Origin: Nitrospirota bacterium | GTDB lineage: Bacteria; JACPQY01 | Assembly: GCA_016190245.1 (NCBI GenBank) | Contig: JACPQY010000059.1 | Span: 1 to 18,150, forward strand | Reading direction: 5' to 3' | Length of the DNA: 18,150 nucleotides | In this document: positions 11,774-17,844 of the stretch, in pieces | Layout: each line of letters opens with the position of its first letter | Numbering within the stretch: position 1 is the first letter of the stretch | Program-made: the position numbers and the translations under genes | The notes under the pieces: generated by a model | What the model saw: only the letters and a program-made list of their open reading frames with translations | Told to the model about the DNA's origin: nothing | Databases searched by the model: none

Positions 11774-12097
11774 TTTCTCCTAACAAATACAGGGTAGGGC
11801 GTGGCCTGTCAAGAGCGGAGGCATCGGGCCACGTGCAGGGAGCGAGCTTCCACGTCGTGTCGCTCCCCCGGGTATCTGCGCATCCCCTTCGCGCGGCCCT
11901 CAGGGCTGTTCCGGAGGGTGGAGCGATCGGGCAAAGGCAAGGAGGTCCTCGGCCACCGCGGCCGGATGCTCTCGACCTTGCCGAAGATGCCTTTTTCTTT
12001 CCACGGCGGGGTTATCCGACGAATCTCCGAGGCGGTCAAACTGAAAGGCGTGAGGGTGGAGCGTGTGCATCGCGCGTGATAGGATGCGCAACTCTCA
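11774..12097. other. intergenic region between divergent genes
   Basis: This 324-bp gap separates the Lrp-type regulator (-) from the membrane methyltransferase (+). Apart from the promoter at 11784-11812 I see no supported gene. The short open frames on both strands have Arg/Pro/Ser-rich products with no recognisable domain. Control sites for both flanking genes would be expected here, but I could not recognise an operator. Confidence 0.5.
11784..11812 (-). promoter_or_regulatory. sigma70-like promoter of the lrp-gltB-gltD operon
   Basis: On the - strand a perfect -35 box TTGACA (11807-11812) is followed after exactly 17 bp by TATTTG (11784-11789) as a -10 box, three of six matches to consensus. 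The predicted transcript start, about 7 nt further on, falls near 11777. That is only a few bases from the ATG at 11773, so the mRNA would be nearly leaderless and the GGAG would lie at or before its 5' end. It is the best promoter match I could see in the gap. Confidence 0.5.
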
Positions 12098-12571
12098 ATG
12101 GACAGCGCGGATCACGCGGGCGTACGGATACCGCCGCCGCTCTATGCGCTGAGTGGCATCGTGGCGGGCATCGCGGCGCAGAGGTGGCTGCCGTTGACGA
12201 TCGGTACGGCGGAGAGGGCCGCGCCGCTTCGGATCGCCGGGGGCGTCCTGATCGCGCTGGGTCTCGGGATGATCCTCCATACGGCCGTTTTGTTCCGACG
12301 CGCACGCACGGACATCAAGCCTTGGAAACCGTCCTCCACACTGATCCGGGTGGGCTTGATGAAGTTCTCGCGCAACCCGATCTATCTCGCGTTTCTCGTG
12401 ATCCAGACCGGGACTGCCTTGGCGGCCCGGACCTATTGGATCGCCCTCCTGATCGTGCCGGTTTTTCTGGCCCTCCGCTACTTCGTTGTTGCCCGCGAGG
12501 AGCGATACCTGGAACGCGCCTTCGGTGAAGCGTATCTCGACTACAAGTCCCGCGTCCGCCGCTGGCTGTGA
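12098..12571 (+). CDS. integral-membrane methyltransferase of the ICMT/PEMT type
   Basis: The 157-residue protein has three to four hydrophobic segments (about 13-35, 44-65, 92-108, 112-130). It carries the C-terminal signature of the isoprenylcysteine carboxyl methyltransferase / phospholipid N-methyltransferase family: FSRNPIYL (90-97) and REERYLERAFGEAYLDY (133-149), ending in a basic stretch. Family members bind S-adenosylmethionine at this conserved C-terminal part, at the membrane. In bacteria they rarely have a known substrate; lipids or small thiol/isoprenoid compounds are possible. The ATG at 12098 is preceded only by a distant AGGA (12081-12084), so initiation is probably weak. It stands alone, transcribed away from the lrp-glt operon, and its end overlaps the toxin remnant on the other strand. 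Confidence 0.82.
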   Translation: MDSADHAGVRIPPPLYALSGIVAGIAAQRWLPLTIGTAERAAPLRIAGGVLIALGLGMILHTAVLFRRARTDIKPWKPSSTLIRVGLMKFSRNPIYLAFLVIQTGTALAARTYWIALLIVPVFLALRYFVVAREERYLERAFGEAYLDYKSRVRRWL

Positions 12572-12756
12572 GGGATTGAGCGGTCGACCTCAGAGATTTC
12601 GATCGCCTCTTTTCGATCGCGAATCCGGTACACGAAAATGCTCTTCTCCTGATCGTCGATTTCGTAGATGATCCGATAGCTCCCAAGGCGAACACGCCGC
12701 GCATCCTTCGGGCCGCCGATCCTGCGCACCCCCGAGGGGCCGAAATCGTGCTCCAC
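12541..12756 (-). pseudogene. RelE/ParE-type toxin remnant lacking its N-terminal half
   Basis: The frame encodes the C-terminal half of a RelE-superfamily mRNA endonuclease toxin: GVRRIGGPKDARRVRLGSYR, then IIYEIDD, then FVYRIRDRKEAI. Intact family members are 85-95 residues and start with two helices of about 40 residues. Here only about nine residues precede the recognisable part, the start would be GTG at 12756, and an in-frame TAG lies three codons further upstream. The missing helices are replaced by the end of the antitoxin-like frame, as if a deletion had joined the two genes out of frame. It is probably inactive. It ends inside the 3' end of the convergent methyltransferase gene. Confidence 0.65.
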
Positions 12757-12889
12757 GTTCCTCTATTCTCCTCATCTCCGTCAGGTCAGATCGATCCTCG
12801 GCAAGTTCAAGAAGCTCCGGGAAGCTCTTGATGGGTACCCCGACGGCCGTAGGCTTCCCTCGCCCGATGATGACCTGCAATTCCTTCAA
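12752..12889 (-). pseudogene. Phd/YefM-like antitoxin remnant
   Basis: Translation from a TTG at 12889 gives KELQVIIGRGKPTAVGVPIK and then SFPELLELAEDRSDL, which matches the C-terminal half of Phd/YefM-type antitoxins (a GKPxAVxVP strand followed by an ELLELAED helix that binds the toxin). The N-terminal DNA-binding part is mostly absent: only about six codons (ETTAIS) lie between the TTG and an in-frame TAG upstream. After about 46 residues the similarity stops, although the frame stays open to 12590. An ATG at 12908 after GTAGG would be the natural start but is out of frame, which suggests internal deletions. It lies directly before the toxin remnant, as in an antitoxin-toxin operon. Confidence 0.55.
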
Positions 12890-12914
12890 GCTGATGGCAG
12901 TTGTCTCATCCTAC

Positions 12915-12965
12915 CGGAGCAGTCCTCTGATTCAAGCCAGGCTCAGATGGACTGTGTCTGCTCCG
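12915..12965 (-). promoter_or_regulatory. interrupted inverted repeat between rmuC and the toxin-antitoxin remnant
   Basis: The arms CGGAGC (12915-12920) and GCTCCG (12960-12965) are complementary, as are CAGTCC (12920-12925) and GGACTG (12949-12954). They form an imperfect stem with a 23-nt loop. The repeat lies just after the rmuC stop and just before the antitoxin remnant. It could be the rmuC terminator (although no T-tract is seen) or the old palindromic operator of the toxin-antitoxin module. Confidence 0.35.
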
Positions 12966-12985
12966 TCCCTTCAACAAGCGGGGAG

Positions 12986-14206
12986 CTACTTCGGGGCCGG
13001 GGGGAGAGGGACCGACGGGAGGGCCGAGGAATCGCCCGCGTCTCCCGTGAGGCGGCCGACGCTGCCGGCATACTTCCCCAGATGCGTGGAGGCCTTCTCG
13101 AAGGCCGACTGCGCGCGCTCCAGTTCCTTCCCCACCTCCTCGAATCGCTCCCGGAAATGCCCGAAGTGGGACTGGGCCTTGCGAATCTCCCCGATGGTGT
13201 GCTCCACGCCGCGCGCCATCTCGTAGTAGTCGTACGAGAGCGCCACGCCTTTGAGTGTCACCGCGAGGGTGTTGGGCGAGACGGGGAAGACCTTGAGCTT
13301 GGCGAGCGATTCCCACAGCTCGGAGTTGCGGATGACCTCGAAGTAAAGCGTCTCGCTGGGCAGAAACATGAGGGCCATGTCGGCCGTGCCCGCGTCCGGC
13401 CGGATGTATTTCGCGATACGCTTCGCTTCGATCTTGATCACCTGGGCGAGTTTCTCCTGCGCGGCCTTCACGCGGGCGGGGTCCGACGTGTCGAACAGCG
13501 GGAGCACCTGCTCGCGTGGGAACTTGCTGTCGATGGGAAGCTTGGTGCGGGGGAAGCGCACGAGGGCATCGACCCGCTCGGCTGAGCCCGGCGCGACCGC
13601 CGCCTGAATCTCGTAGGCATCGGCGGGGAGGAAATCGGCCAAGAGGCGGTCCAGCGTGGCCTCGCCAAAGCCGCCGCGCAGATGGGGCATGCGCAGGAGT
13701 TGGCTCAGTTCCTGGACCGAAGCGCCCACGGTGGCCACGTCCTGCAGCCGGGTTTCGGCCGCCTTGAGGTGCTCCTGCACCTTCTCGAAATGCCGGAATC
13801 CCTCGCGGAGGTTTTCATCCAGCTTGGCTTGCACCTGGCGACCGATCCCCTCGAGCCGTTCGTCCACTTTCGATCGGATCGTTTCGAGTTGGGCGGCCTG
13901 CTCGCGGCGGCCGTCGCCGAGTTGCCGATCCACCTTCTCCTGGATCGTCTGGAGCCCCTGCTGGACGCGATCGGAGACGTCCTGTCGGACCTGCCCGATG
14001 GCGCCCACGAGGTTCTGTGTGGAGGTCTGGAGCGTGGTGGCCAGCGTCTGGGCGTGGGCCCGGTCCAGTTCGCGTACGGCCGCCTCGAGACGGGCGAGCG
14101 GCTCCGCGAGGTCCGGCCCTTTTCGCCGGAAGAGGAGCAGGAGCGCGAGGAACGTGGCGAGGACGAAGAGACTGTTGACCGCGAGGAGGAGAACGACCGC
14201 GCTCAT
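12986..14206 (-). CDS. rmuC: RmuC family DNA recombination protein
   Basis: RmuC proteins limit DNA rearrangement at inverted repeats in E. coli and contain a PD-(D/E)XK-like nuclease fold, although their exact activity is unsettled. The 406 residues show an N-terminal membrane helix (about 3-26), a long coiled coil (about 35-170) and the RmuC domain (about 172-370). The domain carries LRGGFGE (176-182), PIDSKFP (224-230), MFLPSE (280-285) and SPNTL (310-314). A second helical stretch follows (345-380), then a Pro-rich tail. I chose the ATG at 14206 because it overlaps the thyX stop as ATGA and is directly followed by the membrane helix. The frame is open for 54 more codons upstream, but that part reads as thyX shadow. 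It is the last gene of ispH-thyX-rmuC. Confidence 0.92.
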   Translation of the reverse strand: MSAVVLLLAVNSLFVLATFLALLLLFRRKGPDLAEPLARLEAAVRELDRAHAQTLATTLQTSTQNLVGAIGQVRQDVSDRVQQGLQTIQEKVDRQLGDGRREQAAQLETIRSKVDERLEGIGRQVQAKLDENLREGFRHFEKVQEHLKAAETRLQDVATVGASVQELSQLLRMPHLRGGFGEATLDRLLADFLPADAYEIQAAVAPGSAERVDALVRFPRTKLPIDSKFPREQVLPLFDTSDPARVKAAQEKLAQVIKIEAKRIAKYIRPDAGTADMALMFLPSETLYFEVIRNSELWESLAKLKVFPVSPNTLAVTLKGVALSYDYYEMARGVEHTIGEIRKAQSHFGHFRERFEEVGKELERAQSAFEKASTHLGKYAGSVGRLTGDAGDSSALPSVPLPPAPK

Positions 14207-15726
14207 CGAACGAAGAAGTCCTCGGGCCGCTCGGGCGCGGGGTGGATGAAACGGGCGACCTCCGGATGCCGGGCGGCCGCGGCCTCGTACATCCGTCGCG
14301 CGATGTCGCGGTACGAGAAATGCCCCGCCGGCCGGCTCCTGAGCTCCACGATGTATTGCAGCTCCCACAGGTTCATCTTGAACAGCGTCCGTCTCCGGAA
14401 GGAGAGGGGCAACAGGTACGGCACGGCGGCGGGAGCGGCTCGGTGGATCTGCTCTGCATGCTCGAGAATCTCCCGGTGGAGCGCGACGTAGCGTTCTTCC
14501 AAACCCGCTGCGCGGATCTCGTCGGGCAGATCGTAGCCGAGGCGGTGGTCGAAGGCCTTGAGGATCTGGATGCAGTTGCGGTGGCGGTGCAGGTCGCGGA
14601 AGGAGCCGTTGTCCATGCAGACGTCCAGGGTGAGATCGTAGCCCGCGGCCAGCGCACGCGGCGGCGCATCGTGGAGACCGCGATCGTGCTCGACCAAAGC
14701 CGCGAGTTCTCGATCCGCGTCGGGGTGCTCGGCCAGGTACTCGAGGATTTGCCGGTAGGAGTGGGGCAACTCCGCATACAGGAGGCCGGCGGCGATCTCG
14801 ATCTCGAGGGAGGGGGCTTTGGAGAGGGTGACGTCACGCCGGGAGTCGGGCGTCGGAAGTCGGGAGTCGAGGGTGGCGGCAATTTCGCGCACGGCGCGGC
14901 GGAGGTTCAGCGCGTAGGAACTGGGCCGGGCGTATTTCACGAGCGTGGGCAGCGGGACGCAATCCTTGTAGGTGTGGAAGTCCACCTCGCGGTTGAGTCC
15001 GTCGGGCAGGGGCGCGGATTTTCTCATCGCCTCGGCGAGCCGCACTTGGATGGGATTGAGCGCCGGGCGTTCCACAAGGGCCTGTTTCATCTCCACGCCG
15101 ATGGAGCGCAACTCGGCCAAGTCCTCTGAGAGCAAGCGGGAGATGTGTCGTTCGAGCGTGCGGCCGCTCGCCACGATCCCCACGCCCGTAAGGGTAGAGG
15201 CCGGCAGCAGGTAGCGCGCCACGTCGAACGCCTTGGCGCGAACGGTGGCGTCGAAACCCTTGTCGTCCAGATCCTTCGGGCGCAGCGGGGCGTACGCGCG
15301 GGCCAGGTGCTCGGTCAACCGGGCGTGGAAGGTGTTGTACTCCTCGAAGAGGCGCCCGCAGAGTGACTCGTAGCGGGACTGGTAGGGGCCTCCGGCGATT
15401 TCCGGCGGGGTGTAGAACGAGGCCCGATTGAAGTCCACGTACCGCGTGGAACGCTCCTGCGCGTCCAAGAGCGGCTCGTCGAGGAGCGCGACAGCCGCCA
15501 CAATCGAGATGTTCTCGACGGCCAGTCCGACGTGGGCGAGATCGGCAATCGAGGCGTGGCCGTACGTGTGATAGAACTGCTCGTAGAAGGACTCGGCGCG
15601 CTCCCGGCTGAGTGCGAGAATCCAGTCCTCGAAGGAGGTTTCCGGTTTGGAGCGGGAGAACCGCGCGAGGGCGAAGCCCTCAACCTCGGGGAGGGCGCCA
15701 ATGACGGCGGTGACCTTGCGCGTCAC
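14203..15726 (-). CDS. thyX: duplicated (two-domain) FAD-dependent thymidylate synthase
   Basis: ThyX makes dTMP from dUMP using methylene-tetrahydrofolate and reduced FAD. Normal ThyX has about 220-250 residues and works as a homotetramer; this protein has 507 and contains two ThyX-like halves. The N-half (about 15-220) has YGHASIADLAHVGLAVENIS (55-74) and a segment aligned with the ThyX motif where RHR is replaced by DEP (83-85) but the motif Ser (Ser93) and RYV (95-97) are kept. The C-half (about 300-507) keeps RHR (381-383) but has Ala391 in place of the Ser. It retains LPLSFRRRTLFKMNLWELQY (439-458) and the dUMP-side LRSRPAGHFSYR (462-473). The halves are therefore complementary and probably build composite active sites. 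The start is GTG at 15726, overlapping the ispH stop as GTGA. I see no thyA in the window, so this may be the cell's only dTMP source. Confidence 0.88.
   Translation of the reverse strand: MTRKVTAVIGALPEVEGFALARFSRSKPETSFEDWILALSRERAESFYEQFYHTYGHASIADLAHVGLAVENISIVAAVALLDEPLLDAQERSTRYVDFNRASFYTPPEIAGGPYQSRYESLCGRLFEEYNTFHARLTEHLARAYAPLRPKDLDDKGFDATVRAKAFDVARYLLPASTLTGVGIVASGRTLERHISRLLSEDLAELRSIGVEMKQALVERPALNPIQVRLAEAMRKSAPLPDGLNREVDFHTYKDCVPLPTLVKYARPSSYALNLRRAVREIAATLDSRLPTPDSRRDVTLSKAPSLEIEIAAGLLYAELPHSYRQILEYLAEHPDADRELAALVEHDRGLHDAPPRALAAGYDLTLDVCMDNGSFRDLHRHRNCIQILKAFDHRLGYDLPDEIRAAGLEERYVALHREILEHAEQIHRAAPAAVPYLLPLSFRRRTLFKMNLWELQYIVELRSRPAGHFSYRDIARRMYEAAAARHPEVARFIHPAPERPEDFFVR
14833..14868 (-). 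repeat. short repeat-derived insert in the thyX linker
   Basis: The word CGGGAGTCG occurs twice (14840-14848 and 14861-14869, + strand) with a 21-bp period and a third imperfect copy between them (GCGTCGGAAG). In thyX it encodes the low-complexity peptide DSRLPTPDSRRD (residues 287-298), at the junction of the two ThyX halves. It looks like a small tandem repeat that inserted or expanded in frame where it does no structural harm. Confidence 0.4.
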
Positions 15727-16667
15727 GTCGCGGCAGCCGCAGCGAGGTGTTTCAGATCAGGGGGCAGGGCGAATTCGATCGTCTCCTCGGCCACCCGGAC
15801 TTCCTTCACCCGGCCCGCACCCGCGGCGCGGAGTTTTCGCAGCACGTTCTGGACGAGTTCCTCCGGTGCGGAGGCGCCCGCCGTGACGCCCACGCTCCGA
15901 ATGCCCTCAAGCCAGTCCGGGCGGATCTCGTCCGCGTCCTGGATCAGTCGCGCCCTGATGCCTCGCGCCTGCGCCACCTCGACGAGACGATTGGCATTCG
16001 AACTCTCGGGCGCGCCCACCACGAGCAGAAGGTCCACTTCTTTGCACATTTCCTTCACGGCGTTCTGCCGGTTCTGGGTGGCATAGCAGATGTCGTCTTT
16101 GCGCGGCTCGCGCAAGTCGGGGAACCTCCCCCGAAGTGTCTCGACGATCCCGCGCGTGTCGTCCATGCTGAGCGTGGTCTGCGTGATGCAGGCCACGCGC
16201 GCGGGATCGGGCACCGCCACGCGGCGGGCCTCTTCCACGCTGCTGATCACCTCGATGTGTCCCGGGGCCTCGCCGAGCGTTCCCTCCACCTCCACGTGAT
16301 CTCGGTGCCCGATGAGGAGGATCCGGTATCCCTCCCGCGCCAGTCGGACGGCCTCGATGTGGACCTTCGTGACGAGCGGACAGGTCGCATCGATGGCTCT
16401 CAGGTTCCGCCGCCGCGCCTCCTCGCGGACCGAGGGCGACACGCCGTGCGCGCTGTAGATCAGGACGCTGTGCTCCGGGATGCCGGCAAGATCTTCCACG
16501 AACCGCGCACCCTTCTCGTAGAGGTCCCGAACGACGTGGCGGTTGTGGACGATCTCGTGGCGCACGTAGACCGGCGGGCCGAATGTCTCGATCGCCAGCT
16601 CCACGATCTCGATCGCGCGGTCCACGCCCGCGCAGAAGCCCCGCGGCGCGGCGAGCCGAACCTCCAT
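15723..16667 (-). CDS. ispH: 4-hydroxy-3-methylbut-2-enyl diphosphate reductase
   Basis: IspH is the last enzyme of the MEP pathway. It reduces HMBPP to isopentenyl and dimethylallyl diphosphate with a [4Fe-4S] cluster. The 314 residues have the family's usual length. The three cluster cysteines are C12 (RGFCAGV), C96 (DATCPLV) and C194 (DDICYATQ). The substrate-binding histidines are H41 (EIVHN), H74 (SAHG) and H124, the catalytic Glu126 sits in HVEVEGT, and the SSN motif is at 222-224. The ATG at 16667 follows a GTAAGGTAG stretch. It is the first gene of a translationally coupled trio with thyX and rmuC, and it shows that the organism uses the MEP route. Confidence 0.96.
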   Translation of the reverse strand: MEVRLAAPRGFCAGVDRAIEIVELAIETFGPPVYVRHEIVHNRHVVRDLYEKGARFVEDLAGIPEHSVLIYSAHGVSPSVREEARRRNLRAIDATCPLVTKVHIEAVRLAREGYRILLIGHRDHVEVEGTLGEAPGHIEVISSVEEARRVAVPDPARVACITQTTLSMDDTRGIVETLRGRFPDLREPRKDDICYATQNRQNAVKEMCKEVDLLLVVGAPESSNANRLVEVAQARGIRARLIQDADEIRPDWLEGIRSVGVTAGASAPEELVQNVLRKLRAAGAGRVKEVRVAEETIEFALPPDLKHLAAAAAT

Positions 16668-16730
16668 GCGGCTACCTTACCACCCCCGGGGCGGGGGCAA
16701 CAACGGGCGCCGAGGTGGATCGAAAGTTTA

Positions 16731-16763
16731 CACACCGTCTGGGGCTCCGTAGCCGAGGGTGTG
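16731..16763. promoter_or_regulatory. inverted repeat in the ispH / CBS-gene divergent region
   Basis: Outer arms CACACC (16731-16736) and GGTGTG (16758-16763) enclose an inner hairpin GGCT-ccgt-AGCC (16743-16754). The element lies in the gap between two divergent genes and may be an operator or part of a leader. No flanking promoter boxes are convincing. Confidence 0.3.
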
Positions 16764-16803
16764 ACCAGGATCATGGCGGGCGCGAAACGGACTGGGAAAA
16801 TGT

Positions 16804-16859
16804 GGTCAGCAGACCGTAATCTTTCGGTCGGCGTGCCCCGCCGACCCCCTGAAAGGAGG
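16804..16859 (+). promoter_or_regulatory. structured leader with alternative hairpins and strong ribosome binding site
   Basis: Three stems can be drawn: A, GGTC-agca-GACC (16804-16815); B, GACCG-taatcttt-CGGTC (16812-16829); C, GGTCGGCG-tgccc-CGCCGACC (16826-16846, eight perfect pairs). B shares bases with both A and C, so the leader could fold as A plus C or as B. Stem C ends six bases before an excellent Shine-Dalgarno sequence, AAAGGAGG (16852-16859), four bases from the ATG. The same GGTC/GACC words could instead be binding sites of a regulator. Confidence 0.4.
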
Positions 16860-16863
16860 CTCG

Positions 16864-17337
16864 ATGCACACGTACAGCGACCCTTGGTGCGTGGGCGCTT
16901 GGATGACGGCGAATCCGGAAACGGTCCCGCCCAACACGCCCGTTCGGGACGCGTTCTACCGCATGCGATCGGGTGGATTTCGCCATCTCATCGTGTTGGA
17001 CGGCGGCCGCCTGGCCGGGATCGTGACCGATCGCGACCTCCGGCGGCCCGATCTCTCGACCGATCCCGACGGCTGGGACGAGTGGTATCGTCTCGACACG
17101 GACTACGAAGTCAAGGACGTGATGACGCGGGACGTCGCCACCGTCCGTTCCCACACCGCGATCGAAAAGGCGCTCAACATGTTCGTCCGCCGGAAATTCG
17201 GGGCGCTTCCCGTGCTCGACAAAAAGAACCAGATCATCGGCATTCTTACGACGCACGACGCACTGCGGGCCCTCGCGAAGATCATGGCCGAGTACGGCGA
17301 TGTCATGCGCCGGCGGGCCGCCAAGAAAACAGAGTAA
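16864..17337 (+). CDS. tandem CBS-domain protein
   Basis: The 157 residues consist almost entirely of two CBS domains: the first about 10-65 (WMTANPETVPPNTPVRDA to GIVTDRDL), the second about 84-140 (VKDVMTRDVATVRSHTAIEK to IGILTTHDAL). CBS pairs form a Bateman module that binds adenosine nucleotides or related ligands and regulates partner proteins. Here the module is free-standing, with a short insertion between the domains (about 63-82, acidic and Trp-rich) and a basic tail (RRRAAKKTE). No enzymatic domain is present, so it probably acts as a small energy or redox sensor; its partner is unknown. Translation should be efficient given AAAGGAGG four bases before the ATG. It is transcribed away from ispH and ends in front of a hairpin terminator. 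Confidence 0.92.
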   Translation: MHTYSDPWCVGAWMTANPETVPPNTPVRDAFYRMRSGGFRHLIVLDGGRLAGIVTDRDLRRPDLSTDPDGWDEWYRLDTDYEVKDVMTRDVATVRSHTAIEKALNMFVRRKFGALPVLDKKNQIIGILTTHDALRALAKIMAEYGDVMRRRAAKKTE

Positions 17338-17374
17338 CGCCGCTCACAGATTCGCCCCTCGCCCGTCCGCTGGA

Positions 17375-17407
17375 CACCCTCTCCCCTCAAGGAGCGAGGG
17401 GAGGGTG
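17375..17407. terminator. GC-rich hairpin between convergent genes
   Basis: The left arm CACCCTCTCCCCTC (17375-17388) pairs with GAGGGGAGGGTG (17396-17407) with a two-base bulge and a seven-base loop. It lies between the ends of the CBS gene (+) and the lipoprotein gene (-), the expected place for a bidirectional terminator. There is no T-tract, and its CCCTCTCCCCTC core is also typical of dispersed REP-like elements, so either reading is possible. Confidence 0.5.
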
Positions 17408-17466
17408 CGGGGTCGCCTCCCCGCCGCGGAGGGCCGACTACCCCTTGAGTACCGCCCCGGTGGACG

Positions 17467-17844
17467 CTACAGGGCCGTGAACGTGCCCTTGGCGCCGGAG
17501 ATCTGACCGCAGAAGGTTTCGGCCTGGGCCGCAGTCTGCGGTTGGTAGAGATACACGGAACTTGTTCCGTGGGAATCTCCGAATACGCATTTTCCGACGG
17601 CTCCGGCCGACGAACAGGCCCCATCCGATTTTGTACCCCCGCCCTGCGTGCAACTGGCGAGGACCTGTTCCACGGTACTCTGCGCGGCCGTGACTTCCGT
17701 ACACATCTTGATGGTGCCGCCTCCGGTGGCCTGCTGGGTCGTGCAGCTTTGGGTTATGTCCGCGGCTTCATCGTCATCGCCGCTGCACCCGGAGAAACTC
17801 AGGGTTGCCGCGAGCGCCGCGGCGGTCAACACAGATCGAGACAT
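17467..17844 (-). CDS. small cysteine-rich lipoprotein
   Basis: The product has 125 residues: a signal peptide (MSRSVLTAAALAATLSFSG) ending in a lipobox with the acylated Cys at position 20 (SFSGC), followed by an acidic GDDDEAAD stretch. The mature part has six further cysteines (SCTTQ, KMCTE, ASCTQ, GACSS, GKCVF, TFCGQ), enough for three disulfides. It ends with AAQAETFCGQISGAKGTFTA. This layout, with AC...GxC, a Tyr-containing strand and a final ETFC...GTF, is familiar from small lipoproteins of delta-type bacteria with no known function. I chose the ATG at 17844 because it sits at the signal peptide and follows GGAGG by about 11 nt; the GTG one codon earlier is equally possible. The frame stays open another 81 codons upstream, but that part looks non-coding. 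It probably sits in the outer membrane, facing the periplasm. Confidence 0.75.
   Translation of the reverse strand: MSRSVLTAAALAATLSFSGCSGDDDEAADITQSCTTQQATGGGTIKMCTEVTAAQSTVEQVLASCTQGGGTKSDGACSSAGAVGKCVFGDSHGTSSVYLYQPQTAAQAETFCGQISGAKGTFTAL

Noticed and set aside
11801-12091. Small ORFs on both strands in the gap between the Lrp-type gene and the methyltransferase
   Set aside because: Products are Arg/Pro/Ser-rich, without domains, ribosome binding sites or coherent codon use.
14207-14368. N-terminal extension of RmuC by 54 residues
   Set aside because: The extra residues are Arg/Gly/Pro-rich shadow of thyX, while the ATG at 14206 overlaps the thyX stop as ATGA and is followed by the expected membrane helix.
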